From Spirogloea muscicola (taxonomy: Eukaryota; Streptophyta; Zygnematophyceae; Spirogloeales; Spirogloeaceae): DNA of 64,000 nt. This document shows positions 1-11,796 of the stretch, piece after piece (the stretch's first letter is position 1; each line of letters opens with the position of its first letter). The notes beneath the pieces were generated by a model. It saw only the letters and a list, made by a program, of their open reading frames with translations. It was not told the origin of the DNA and did no database searches. The stretch spans positions 205,864-269,863 of the forward strand of contig WELB01000126.1 in assembly GCA_009602725.1 (NCBI GenBank), written 5' to 3'. Made by a program: the position numbers and the translations under genes.

Positions 1-1075
1 TGATGATGGGTGCCCTGAATGTCGCCAATGGGTACTCGTATGCCGAGCGGCCTACACTGATGTTTGAGCTTATTGGCTCGGAGGCCTCAGTGGGCGAGCA
101 GACGGCGCGCGTTCAGCACATTGTTGAAGCGCATGGGGGTTCAGAGTTTGTTTTCGCAAACACTCCAACGGAGAAGGAGGAGCTCTGGCGGGCCCGAAAG
201 GAGGCCCTCTGGGCGGCGTACGTGCTCAAGCCCGATTGCGAAGCCATGGTCACGGTGAGATGCAGTACCAATCTCGTATCCACTGCATAGCGATGTATCA
301 TCAGGCAACCACCTCCTTCGTGTTACCTTTCACAAATTGTCCTCACGAGGATTCTTAGGCATTGTCACTGTGAGGCTCTCAGAAGCTTATAATCAGATTC
401 GAGCAAGAGGATGCATTCTCCACCCTCAACCTCTACCTGAGGTGTATGCTTTGCGGACCCGATTTTGCGATGCTGAAATACCTCAGAAAGTGCTCAACAG
501 GACGTTTGCGTGCCCTTGTCACGGTTAGCCGACTTGATCAGCGAAACAAAGCTTGAGCTTGAGAGGAGCACGCTGCCATGTCCGATTGTGGCTCACGTTG
601 GGGATGGCAACTTCCATGTCCTCATCCTTCTGGACCCAAAGAAGCCCGAGGAACTTCGAGAAGCCTCTGACCTGGCGTCCAACATGGTGCACAGGGCCAT
701 TGCCATGGATGGTATGGTACATCACGTGTTGGATATAATGAGTTGATCCTGCTCTTTGGGCCTTTGGAGTTCTGCTGGCAGATGGCATAGCCCTCAGCAC
801 TTTGCTGACAGATAGTGAGAGTGATGCCTTCCTAGCCGAAAAGTAATAAGCGGGGCCGTTATCGCTAGTGCAAGATGAAAGTTTGAGGCCGACTTTGTGG
901 CTGTGGTGCAGGCACTTGTACAGGGGAGCATGGCATTGGCATGGGGAAGATAGAGTACTTGGAGGAAGAGCTGGGCCCCAATGCCGTGGCTACCATGGCA
1001 AAGCTCAAGCAAGCACTAGATCCTTTACACATCATGAACCCTGGAAAGGTCTTACCAAACCGTTTTTGTGTCTAG
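1..1075 (+). CDS. D-lactate dehydrogenase (cytochrome), mitochondrial, 3' part
   Basis: C-terminal part of an FAD-linked D-lactate dehydrogenase, which oxidises D-lactate (mostly from the glyoxalase pathway) and passes electrons to cytochrome c. Three exons are visible: 1-254 (open at the window edge), 501-711 and 912-1075 with a TAG stop. All introns are GT-AG and the frame is continuous. Seen: the FAD-oxidase C-terminal blocks [14 protein letters not shown] (across the first junction), the metal/FAD-binding region AHVGDGNFH, the block [12 protein letters not shown], and the near-terminal [10 protein letters not shown], which lies at the C-terminus of plant D-LDH as well. The 5' half, with the transit peptide and FAD-binding domain, lies outside the window. 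The related glycolate dehydrogenase family is less likely, because the end of the protein follows plant D-LDH. Confidence 0.85.
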
Positions 1076-1560
1076 AAGGACCAGGTGGGAGAGTCTCAAG
1101 TCGATCATAAAGATTCTTGACTCCAATACTGGTTGCTTGACCACATTTTTGCCAGATCTGGTATTGGCTAAGGTGCTTTTGGTGCATACTGAGTATGTTG
1201 AGCTGATCTTAGCAGAATTCAGCAGTTATTAAGTGCTCTTACTTGGATTCAGTCAATCATAAGGCCTGTTAAATTTCAGTTGTGTAGTGCCCTTGTGGGT
1301 TTTCCGTCACGATATACCGGTATTTTGAACTATCGGCTTGAGACTGAGTGACACAACTTTGGGCGGGGTTGCTCAGTGTCAGCTTTCTTCTTTTGCGAAG
1401 ACTTGGCAGTCAGGTCAGGCTGTCAGAGCTGTTCCTGGGTCTGGGAGCTACAAGAGGCCCATGGATGATAGGCAAACTTTTTACAAAAGCCACATCGAAT
1501 TTGTGGCTTATCAAAGAGAAGGAACAGAAGGCAGATTACCGCTTCAAAAAAGCAGACAAG
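1076..1560. other. intergenic, nothing recognised
   Basis: Downstream of the D-LDH stop. Short ORFs only, no conserved motif; presumably 3' UTR and spacer. Confidence 0.5.
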
Positions 1561-1830
1561 CACTCAGACTGAGAGGCAGCTCCTAGGAAGGGGAGACACG
1601 GACCGCATTGTGTGGCCTGATGTTGCCAGACCGGTTCAAGCAGGTCGACAATAGTGTGCCTGTAAGCAGGTGACCTCGTTGCCAACCCCGAGGAGCACTC
1701 AGACTGAGAGGCAGCTCCTAGGAAGGGGAGACACGGACCGCATTGTGTGGCCTGATGTTGCCAGACCGGTTCAAGCAGGTCGACAATAGTGTGCCTGTAA
1801 GCAGGTGACCTCGATGCCAACCCCGAGGAG
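1561..1830. repeat. tandem duplication, 2 x 135 bp
   Basis: Two adjacent copies (1561-1695 and 1696-1830) begin with CACTCAGACTGAGAGGCAGC and are almost identical; the one difference I see is GTTGCC against GATGCC near the end of the unit. The unit is 135 bp (45 codons), so a minus-strand reading frame stays open through both copies. I do not recognise the predicted peptide. The near identity points to a recent duplication. Confidence 0.9.
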
Positions 1831-2595
1831 CACGACAGGTTGAAAGCGCGTAAAATGCAAGCATAGGATAAGGGCAAGGGCCTATACCAAATGGACACCA
1901 CAATTTTGATAATCACATGGGTATTGACCACCTGTGAATGTGATGTTCGCCTACCCCACCTCTGAGCCCCTTAAATGGATGCAGGCTCTAGCTAAGAGCG
2001 AGCACCTGTATGACCACATCCTCACAACCAATCTACGAGCAGAGGATGGGGGGTCTCCTGCGAGGTGCAGTAAGATGACGACTTTGTGCTCAGATTATAA
2101 GCAGGTCGACCTGTTTTACTAAGTCTCAAGCAGTTAGCTTGAGCATACTAAGCAGCACTTTGGGTGTGTACCGACCAACAGGGAGACCAGTGTGAAGGTG
2201 GAGACACATCAGGACTAGGAAGTACGGCCGCGAAAAGGATCAGCCAAGCATGCTGAGCGGCACACGAGCGCGAGAAAGTGGTGGCAACTGCTAGTGGTGC
2301 AGTTTCTTGGACGGCCTGCGGCTGGCGGGGCTGTGCCCCTCTGGGCTGCCCAGCCCCTCAAGTGGTGAAGCAGCAGCATCGACCTTGGAGTCACAGAGCA
2401 GAAAGCTTCGCAATTGTTTCACGCCTGCTCCCAACATTGATGTGTGTGGATTAGAGTCCCACAGCCTGTCAGGTGTCGCTTGCCAATGCGCTTCTGCAGG
2501 TGCTGCTATCTCCCCTAGTAACAACAACATACTTTTGCAGGAGTAGAGGAATGTGTCAGTCAACGCCATAGAGACGCAGGTCAAAATGAAGGACG
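1831..2595. other. intergenic / 3' flank of VIP1
   Basis: No recognisable gene. The stretch next to 2595 is the likely 3' UTR of the minus-strand VIP1 gene. Small ORFs on both strands carry no known motif. Confidence 0.4.
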
Positions 2596-5500
2596 CTATC
2601 CTGACTCAGTTTTGTGAGGCTTGTGAGGCTGGTGGCTGGGGGCGTGCGAATGTGGATGTTGCTGGGAGCTAGCGGCAGTAAGATGCGGCTTGTGGTGCCT
2701 GAACGGCCAGAAATGGACAAGGCGGTCAATCATGCTGGTACCACCTTTTATGAAGAGGCCAGAGAACCCCTGCGGCGGCGCCGCCGGCGGGAAGTCCTCG
2801 GCTGGCATTGCAAAGGGCTGCAGCAGCCTCTCCAGCTTCGCCAAGGACGTGAATGACCCCAACTCCTGTAGCGGCTCCACTGGCTGAACTGGCAGGGTGT
2901 GGTCGTTGTCCTTGGGTGAAAACTGCGAGACAAGGGCAGCAGCCACTGTGTTGTAGAGACCGCAGATAGCTCAGTACTGCTTGTGTGAGCTGCCACTATA
3001 GTACATCGTATCAAGTAACTTGCATATCTACAAGCCTGCCTGAGGTTCCTTCCTACCAAGACTACATGAGCCAGTAATGTCTTGGGTACAAAGGATCACT
3101 CCGTAACTGCATTGTGAACGAGGCACACATGCACACAATCCAAGGATACGAAAACGCAGGAGGAGTACAAGAAAGGTGAATTCACCTCAAGAGGGCTGAA
3201 GGCTGCACCAGGGCTGTACATGAGTTCAATACGAAATCGGCGAGGATCTGAAAGGTCCACCTGCATGACAGAGGGGCATAGGCAAATTCTCACGATATGC
3301 ACAGAAGAGAATTCATAAGTATCATATGTGTGGCTTGCCGGAGGTATCATGCACCAAACTTGGGAACCTTACATCCGTGTTTTCGTACATCCGGAAAACA
3401 ATGTGTGTCAGGTAGTCTAGCTCCTTCGTCTCAAATAACTTCCGCAATCCATCACTTGACACAAGTGGCTGTTCGCCTTGCAAGCTTTCATCCAGGTAGC
3501 AGTACCGCAAGACGTTGATAAGCGAGTGGATATGCGACTCCTAGAAACACAAAGACTTGCATGTCAAAGCGTGCATGCAATTGAGAGCCGCCTCTTATCC
3601 GTGGTTCCTTCCGAGTGATGACACCTGCTGCTGGTGCATATTTGTGTCGGTGCAGCTGGCAAGTGCACATGATGAAAAGGTGAAGGAGGTGAAGACTCAA
3701 CAACGAGGCCCTTCTGATATAGCTTACAAGCAGCACCCCACTCATCCTTGAGACAGAAGCTCGGAGCTTACTGATGTGAAGTATAATCGGGTGCGCACAT
3801 GACGTTGAGGAGTCCGCACATTTGCATACCTGTGATTGTCAATCGGGCAGGGTATGTCATGCAGTTGAAAAAGCATGAGTAACGATCTAGCGGAAGCTCA
3901 TGATGCGAACGCAAAACGACAAACAGTTGCAAAGTTGATCAGCTGGGAGAGTACTTTGGATCCAGCCGGTATTGTGTCTCCTTGTTGTCATCATCATCGT
4001 CTGTGTCTTTATCACTGCTCGTTCGAGACTCAGATCGCCTGAATTCTCTGACTTGGCCCTCTACATTGCCAACTTTCTTGTACTCAGCAGACCTCCTAGG
4101 AGGTCGTACAGGTGTACCTGGCAGCTTCGCCTCCCTCGCTTTTTTCTCATACTCGGGTCTATTGAAAGGATCCCGCCTATGGAAATCGGAAACCAGTCTA
4201 CTGTGCTCTCTTACAGCCCGACCCACATTTAATGCCTCATCCTGGGTATTGCGCATGTCGATGAGAATCTTTCCCAGCAGCTTTCTTGCGACCTATTTCA
4301 CAAGGCGCGTTCTTGTCAGGGTGACTGTAGTACAGCCAGCCAGCAGCTTTTCAAGCGACATTTATGTACTATGTGTACTTGTGCGACAAGGACACAGCTG
4401 GATGCTCAAGTCCAGATTTCGTATCTTTTGAAAGTACCCTTAAAAGCATTATCGTATGTAAACAGTGGGACCAGTTGGTGCACACCTTTGCGCCGATCAG
4501 CAGCTTGTGTCTTGGATTGATACCATACTCGTTGGGAATGACACCATCTGCTAGAGTCTGTCAGGCATTGAATCATTTGTCAGGCAGGGGATGCAGGCGT
4601 CTCTGGCCCAATGATACACAATATTATTCACTCACTGTCAAGTACCTTGGCTACGGTGTATAGCTTGTCACCTCCCTTAAGATTGAGGTGCTGATTATGA
4701 ACCAAGTCATACCTGCAGAATCCACTGATGCTGATGAGGAGGACAACCATCAAAACAAGGGGCACCAGGTCAACCTATGAGCTTGTCCGGAAATTGCAAG
4801 CAATGAAGGTTTTGTATGCTTACTTTGCCGAATCATAGATGTCTGGTATCTTACTGATGTCATATCGGCTGCAATATCATACATTGTTAACCAATTTTGT
4901 CATGTTTAGTAGGACCTCAGGCACAGTAGGGTTGCCAAAACTCAACCCTCTGTGCTGCCAATTAAGAATTATAGACTGGGCAAAGCATGATAACAAGTAG
5001 TGAGCCACAGGCTGCAATCGATGTATATGTGAGACTCCGAGGTTCCTTTGCAACAAATAAGTGGGCTCAGCATAAGTGTCACGCACTCTTTGCGCTCGTT
5101 GTAGATGTCGCGGGCCAGCTTCTTCCAGCGTGCGAACATGAGCAAAAATCCTTCAGTGCCACAGGGGAGACCGGCAGCAATACGATCAATATCCAAACTG
5201 GTCTTCCCTAAAGCCCTGGCTGTGTCATAAGGAGGGATTTCCACTTGTGCCTCCGTGTCATCCATGCGATCCTCCTCATCCTTACACCGATCTTTGACTT
5301 GCGCAGTCATTGCAGCAGTGAGTTCCACCTGACCCCACAAGTCACACGTGAATAAATTTGGCTGTGAAGGATGGGTACAGTTGCAGCCCTTGCCAGCCTT
5401 TCTGGCACATAATTAGGAGTAGTCACTGCTTCATTCTCAATTACATCCAGGTAGCTGTTATTATGACGAGTTCCTTGCACGTCACCCTCAATCAAGGCTT

Positions 5501-8500
5501 TATTGTTTTCAAGGGCACAAGCATACTTGGACCTAGAGTGGTCAGGCAACAACTCCAGTTTCACTAGGGGCCAACTCAAATTGAGATTCAGAAAGCATCC
5601 TTGAAGTGAGGTTTTTTGGTGGCGAAGTAGGTGGAGTCTTGAGAAAAGAGGAGTCTAGAGAAAAGAGGCTAGAACAAAATAGAGGATTTTGGTATGCTGC
5701 CTAGACATGCAGTTGTCCTGGTTCTAAGAAGTACACCACCACATGTTCATAGTCGGGCAGCATCAGAACATCAGAAGCATCTTACCAGTTGCTTCAACTT
5801 GATCAGTGCATCGCTTGGAAGGCCACCTCCATCAACCATCCAAGGCGCCTCTGCACTTGCAGTTGACCTTGGCGTGCTTACTTCGGCCGTCATGATTTCA
5901 TGCAGCCGTTGCTGACCAAGAGAGACAACCAACAAATGTGTTGCAAATATTTAGCACAGCCAAAATTACAGTACTGATTCTCCTCTAGTACATGGTTTCA
6001 ATCAACGAGACATAAGAAGCTAAGTAGCACAATGTGCCAATTAGTGCGGTCAATCAACAAGGGCAAGATGTAAGTAGGATAGCCCACACCATGGACTAGC
6101 AATGACTAGAAAGGAGTCAATTGGAGGGATGACGAGGACATGCCCAGCAAGAAATCCATATGGCCTCACCTTTGCATACTCCATCTCAATTGTTGCTGTA
6201 TCAAGACCGTCAAGCATTGACGCATCCTTGCTCACTAGGCTCACCTGCAGCGAGAGAAGTGCATGTTACTTTGATTGGACAATATACTTGCAGAAACCAG
6301 GGGATCGTGATATAGCTAGAAGCACTTGCCCTTGATTGCTCCAGACCAGAGCAGTGGAATGACCTAAGACCTTACACTCACCAGTATTGGTGTCAGCTGT
6401 CCTTCCAAGTCCAGCAGTCCCTTGGCAAATGCAGCGGCTGACATCTGCAAAGACAACTGGTGCCCTATTCAATGGGAAGGAGCGACCTATCGGGCTTCAT
6501 GACATGCAATCACACAACTTCCAGAATAACAATAGTGTACAAGGTCATCAGAAGCATGCGCAGGAAAGCTATGCTATTATGTTTGCGGGTGCAAGACATA
6601 TGCAAAACATGTGCAAAGCATGCACTTTACCTGCACCCGACCTTCATCCGAGCTATACATTTTCAGGTCATGCCGATAAGTTGAATGTAGTCGTATAAGA
6701 CCTGTGCCTTCCCCTGAAACACCTTGACATGAGTATCAACATCACAAGCAAGCAACTAGTACCACCTTCTTTGTGAGCAGGTCCTATGCATTCAGAATGA
6801 TGATCATTACCTTCTCTGATAGTCAGTCTTAGCAGTCAGAGTAATTGTCAAAGGATAATCATATGTCTGGAAGCTCTTTCAAGCTCTTCCTTACCTGGAT
6901 ACATTGTGTTCCTAAATGTACGCCCAAGCTCCTCTGCCTGACATAGATATGCGGAAGAGACACCTCTGATAGCAGATCCTCCTCAAGAGAGGGCACGTAT
7001 GGATGATGGTATGACTAATCATGCCCAGAAGTACTTGAAAGTATAAAGTACAGTGAACACAACTTGAGTTGGGACATGTCAGTCTTGTGAATAAGCACCT
7101 ACTGCTTGGAACCTCTGTGCAATGACAGTGGCAGTGGCATACAAGGAAGACGATTCTCAGGGGTAGCAAAAAGGGGAGCACAATCACTACTAGAGGACGT
7201 ATACCTGCTTTCGTCCTGCATGCGTGAGTACACCACCATATTTGAGCACAAGCAAGGCCTCAATGGGTCTTTCAACCTCCTTGCTTTCCTCACTGTCTTC
7301 CAGGTGTACAGTAGCCCATCTTAACGGTTTCAACTGAGCCTTCCTGTAAATGCCTGAAAAATGGCCTCCCTGCTCCAAGGCAATGAACACATGACATGCT
7401 TCAGAAACCTCCTGCAAGTATGCATAGACATGCGAGGCAGTCTTTGAAAGCGAGCCTGCTTAGCTGAACACTTCTGCATGAATTTCATGCACATCCTTGG
7501 GAATGAGCTCAGCAGGTGCGCAATTGTACCTCTTCAAGAACCGCCTTCACATGGCGCAGCTTCTCGGTCCTCTCAAAGTCCTCTGCTTCACTGTCACTAT
7601 CTCGACCAGGCCTGAGCAAGAGGCTTGTTCCATCATTATGAACGCACAATATACTAGGGATGCAAGTCTGAGCAATGTCCATGGAGACTCTCAACGTGCA
7701 ACACATACCTTGTCGATGGTACAAGTAGACGTAGGGCATCGAGCAAGTCTTGCAATTGGATTGCACTTTTCAACTTGGCCTGCAGATGACAGGTGCAAGT
7801 ACCTATCAGAGCTGCAACAGGTGAAACTGCTGCCAAGAACACCCAACTTTGGAATGACAATTAGCCCTGGTATGAAACTGACCTCAGCCCGAGGCTTGCC
7901 CCCGTTGTATTTCAGCATCAAATTCAGTAGTCGATCCTGCGTGATGTACAACTTGACTTTCTGCTTGGGCGTACGATCACCACTGCACAGGAATACAGGC
8001 GCAGAGAGGAGAAGACTTGTGTCAGACTGCAAGCGGGTGATGTCAAGGGAAGAGAGTGGTCAACCAGAGCCAACCATTGTGGACACAATTGGAGGTTGAG
8101 TGCATCATGCATTGGAAAGCTGGTCACATGCACGTCCAAAAGCTTATCATGCTTTGATTAGTCAAGCTCTTGCATGTTCGCTATGATGTTGCTCTGATTG
8201 AAGTATTAGCAGTGACATTGAAGACATACTGGCGAATGACAGCAATCACACATCGAAGCTCCTCCCCTAGGCCGAAAGTGGACAATGCTAAGCTGCCTTG
8301 TCGTTGGATGGCACTCGATGAGTGATCTAGACCACTGCACCAAGGTAGCTGGGAAGGAGGAGGTGAATTCAGATGGGGAGCCACAGCTCTGAGAATCATC
8401 TCTCGAAGGACACATGCAGCATCATCATAGTACCTGCAGGGGGTCAGATGAGAGTCATATCAGACCCTCTCGAGTACATCTAGGAGCCAGTCCCGTGCAC

Positions 8501-10940
8501 AATGTAACCCGCCTTGCAAAAAGTATACTCATATGGAGCACCATAAAAGTTCCTCACTTATGAGCTCCCTTCACAAAGCTCCAGCCATTCACGTCACACA
8601 CATAGGAGCGACCCTGACATCTTAGAAGATCAAAGCCACAGACCTGTTTTGAAGCAATCAGATCCTCATAGCACTGTCAGTATGATCCGATGCACATATG
8701 TAATGTCCACACAACCCTTGAGTAAGGGGCTTAGCAAGAGATTAGGAGAGCTGAGCAGGTCAGGTCTTCTCTATGTCTGTTGTGATGCATCTGGTTGTGC
8801 CTTGTACACAGGCAAAAGAGTATGCACAGGCACTCATCAGTACTTACTGCTTGTCCAAAAGCCACACAAACCTCCCTTGCCATTTCTTTCTCAGTTGGAG
8901 TGAGAAGCACGGGGTACCTTATCTGCAAGTCAACTTGCAAGCTCAGAAGCCCACACCACGGGGACGCACACCATTGTGGGAGGCAAAATGTGCAGATAAA
9001 AATGAACTAGGGCGCGTCTGCAGCTTACCTCTTTGCCATCTGCGCTTCTCATAACCACACCATCAACCACTGGAGACTTACGGGCCTCTGCATGAGCGTA
9101 ATCAGGGCCCACTGTGTACACCTTGACATCTGTACCACCTGTTGCCATAAATTCTTCATATATATAGGAACCATCTCTTCGTACTCTTCGAATGTCAGGA
9201 TGAAACTCACTAGACCGATTGCCAACCTGTATCCAACAATAGCCTTGTCGAATCAGGAACGAGTTACAGTGCTATATACAGTCAATCAGATTGCCTGGTG
9301 TAAAAGCAGAGGAGAAGGTGGCACAGACCCTCCTAAGACATGCTGATTTGGACATGAAAGCTATAAGGGCGACTCTCAAGGCAGTCATGTCTTGCAGGGC
9401 ACGACCTTGCGAAAGAGCTCCTTCATGCCCCCTCCAGCTGAGCTTGGGTAGTAGATGTTGACCTTGTGGTCATCGCCTGCAGAAGGCGGCAACTTTGAGA
9501 AAGTGAGTAACCTCTCTATTGTGACCTGTCAACGAAGAAAAAATAGTGTGCACACACAGCCACACGATCAAGTGAACAATGGAGATATGTACCGTCCACA
9601 GGCTTCTCGACAAAAGGCTTTTGTATACGCTTTCCATGTATCTCAACATAGTCCTCATCCTCGGTGAAACCATCGTCATCTTTGCCTTGCTGGTCTCGGT
9701 TCACAATAACGTGGACTGGTGTAGGAAGTCCAAATTGCTCTAAACGCTGCAATTGACATATAGGTCAATCGGCCACACCCCCCGCAGCATAATTTCTCCA
9801 GCTACGTGAACAACAAGAATGAGAGTGCAAGCTAAAACGCTTCAGATGAGATTGACGGATCTGCTTCTCACTTGGTATACTTTGCGGCGATCATGAAGGA
9901 GGCGCTGAGGCTGTAGCTCGTTCACAAGGTATGGCCTGTCAGGCACCAGGGCCACAAGCTCAATCAGCTTGCATCTACACGGAGAGTGGTTGCTGGACCA
10001 GTGCACAAGTGCATCACTGTGAAGGTGGTTGGGACTGATTACAACCTGCGAAGAGCTACATAAGCTTCTGTCTTTTCAAGGGGATAGCCTGATGAATAGA
10101 AGGCTACCAAAGCGTCACAGATAGGCCATCTGCACGTCCAATGTCAAACGAGTGCAATGTCGATAAGTACGGTAGGAAGATAATTGGGGATATGAGTAAG
10201 GCAACTGAAGTCTCCAATTTACAAGTGTTCCAGTGAATCTTCAGACTGTAGCTAAGTACTTCGTCTCCTCCTGCAGTGCAACAGTGTGGGTGTACATCAC
10301 CATTCATTCTTGCAGAAGCACTCACTGTTCGATGGGCTGATTAAGAATGACATCATCTCCAAAAAGGATGACCTGCAAAAGAGGAATTCAAGAGGAACTC
10401 AGTGCCTGGTACCAAGCACACAAACAATGAAGGCCATTTGCAGTCTGTCATCAGCCGAAGGGCTCAGGGCTATCAACACAGCAGACACACTTCAGATGGA
10501 TCAATTTCGCAAATTTGGGGCTGACTGTACGTCAAATTCTCCAAAAGCTCGCAGCCGGTCAAGAATTTGCGTCATTGGTGGCGATTTTGCCTGTGACAAT
10601 GAAGGTCAGCATTACAAAGGGCAGAGCGGCTAATCAAATGTACCATGCAATATGCTCATCTCAAAATGCATCATTGCTCGCAAAATCTTACATCACCGTA
10701 AGTGAGCAGCATGTATCTTCTCCTCTTAAATCGTGGCTCAATTGACAGTCAGTCAGTCAATTGCGACCTCGGCAGTACATTGTTGCAAAACAGTGGCGTG
10801 CAACACACCTTCTTGTCAAGGACGCAAATTCCCAGCACAACCTTGCTCTTGCCTTGTCCAGGTGGTGCTCGCACTCCAGCTAAGCCAGCCAAGCCGGTCG
10901 GCTTTAAGTGGTCCGCTTTGCGAGGACTTGAGGCCGCCAT
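2596..10940 (-). CDS. VIP1: diphosphoinositol-pentakisphosphate kinase (VIP1/PPIP5K/VIH)
   Basis: Bifunctional enzyme that makes inositol pyrophosphates (1-phosphorylation of InsP6/InsP7) and has a histidine-phosphatase-like half; cytosolic signalling enzyme. 1205 aa from 30 exons: 10940-10809, 10590-10531, 10372-10326, 10129-10046, 9935-9872, 9746-9593, 9476-9406, 9226-9029, 8922-8848, 8643-8558, 8433-8230, 7982-7883, 7779-7709, 7611-7530, 7369-7205, 6937-6895, 6713-6631, 6444-6382, 6244-6170, 5911-5786, 5654-5445, 5361-5087, 4868-4824, 4712-4646, 4557-4486, 4292-3955, 3829-3772, 3540-3373, 3260-3186, 2922-2596. Seen: ATP-grasp blocks [39 protein letters not shown]; the acid-phosphatase signature [30 protein letters not shown]; the distal His in TSESHIHSL; C-terminal [11 protein letters not shown]. 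All junctions are GT-AG and phases close. The least conserved exon, 5654-5445, is the least certain. Start: first ATG before KVVLGICV. Confidence 0.93.
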
Positions 10941-11796
10941 TTTCAAAGTAGAGACGCTGTGTACAGAAGCACTGTATGCAACACCAGTAAGTTGGACTGG
11001 CTGGCTCAAGTGTCGAGAGTTGGACACCTTAAGCTGGCCCAGGAGGGAGAACTTGCAAGAGCTCAAGCAATAGCATGCACCCTGATCTTATGAAGCCCGG
11101 GAATGCGCCACTCGCTTGGAATCCAACTGGTTCCCGGCTGAGGTGCAGCAGTAAGATACTGACAAAGGCAGCGGCTCTTTATGTCAGCTGCTGCTGCAAG
11201 GAGAAGCCGTCGCCGCAAGCGCCATCGGCCTGTTGTATGCTTAAAGTCCACAGCTTCGGCAGTCGCCGCAGGCCTTGCTGGACAGCGGGGGCCCGGCAGC
11301 GGCGCGGGCGCCGCGCCGGGCCGGGGCTGTGTGCCAACGGCGACTGATCGGGGAGGACACTTGACGTAAGTCACAGACGCTCGCTCGATAGTCACTCTGA
11401 TGGCAACGTACCAAGTGAACGCCACCAGAACTCCCCACCGCACGAGACCCACCAATTTGTCCACGCCGCCTGCCTCGTTGCCGTTCGAGCGCCAGCGCCG
11501 GTCGTAACCAGGATTGAGTGGCAGTGTACTGCCTGGCCTCCTGCTCCGACCACCCTAGCGCGCACCCAAGGCGCCCTCGCGCAGCGCCCGAGCCCAGCGC
11601 GGCGAGCAGCAGCAGCAATCGCGCGCCCGCTTGGAGTCGCAACACCGTCACTGCGCGCCGAGAGCTCCGGAGACTGTCCTGGAAGCCGAGGCTTTACTGA
11701 GGGCCTTGCTTGTGGAGCAGAAGCCTCACTGCTCCTCGCAAGCCGTCTGGCGATCTCTCCGGACCGGCTCCAGCCTCTAGCCGGACCACCGTGGCG
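10941..11796. promoter_or_regulatory. divergent promoter region between VIP1 and LIP1
   Basis: 856 bp separate the start codons of VIP1 (-) and LIP1 (+), so both 5' UTRs and promoters must lie here. The right half is GC-rich. A minus-strand ORF at 11241-11651 starts with a hydrophobic, signal-like stretch but has no homology I can name, and I do not call it a gene. I see no clear TATA box. Confidence 0.4.

Noticed and set aside
1536-1931. 131-aa minus-strand ORF containing the 135-bp duplication
   Set aside because: Peptide has no recognisable domain; openness follows from the repeat length being a multiple of three. Kept as a repeat only.
11241-11651. 136-aa minus-strand ORF with signal-like N-terminus between VIP1 and LIP1
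   Set aside because: GC-rich, overlaps another long frame, no homology; lies where two promoters must be.
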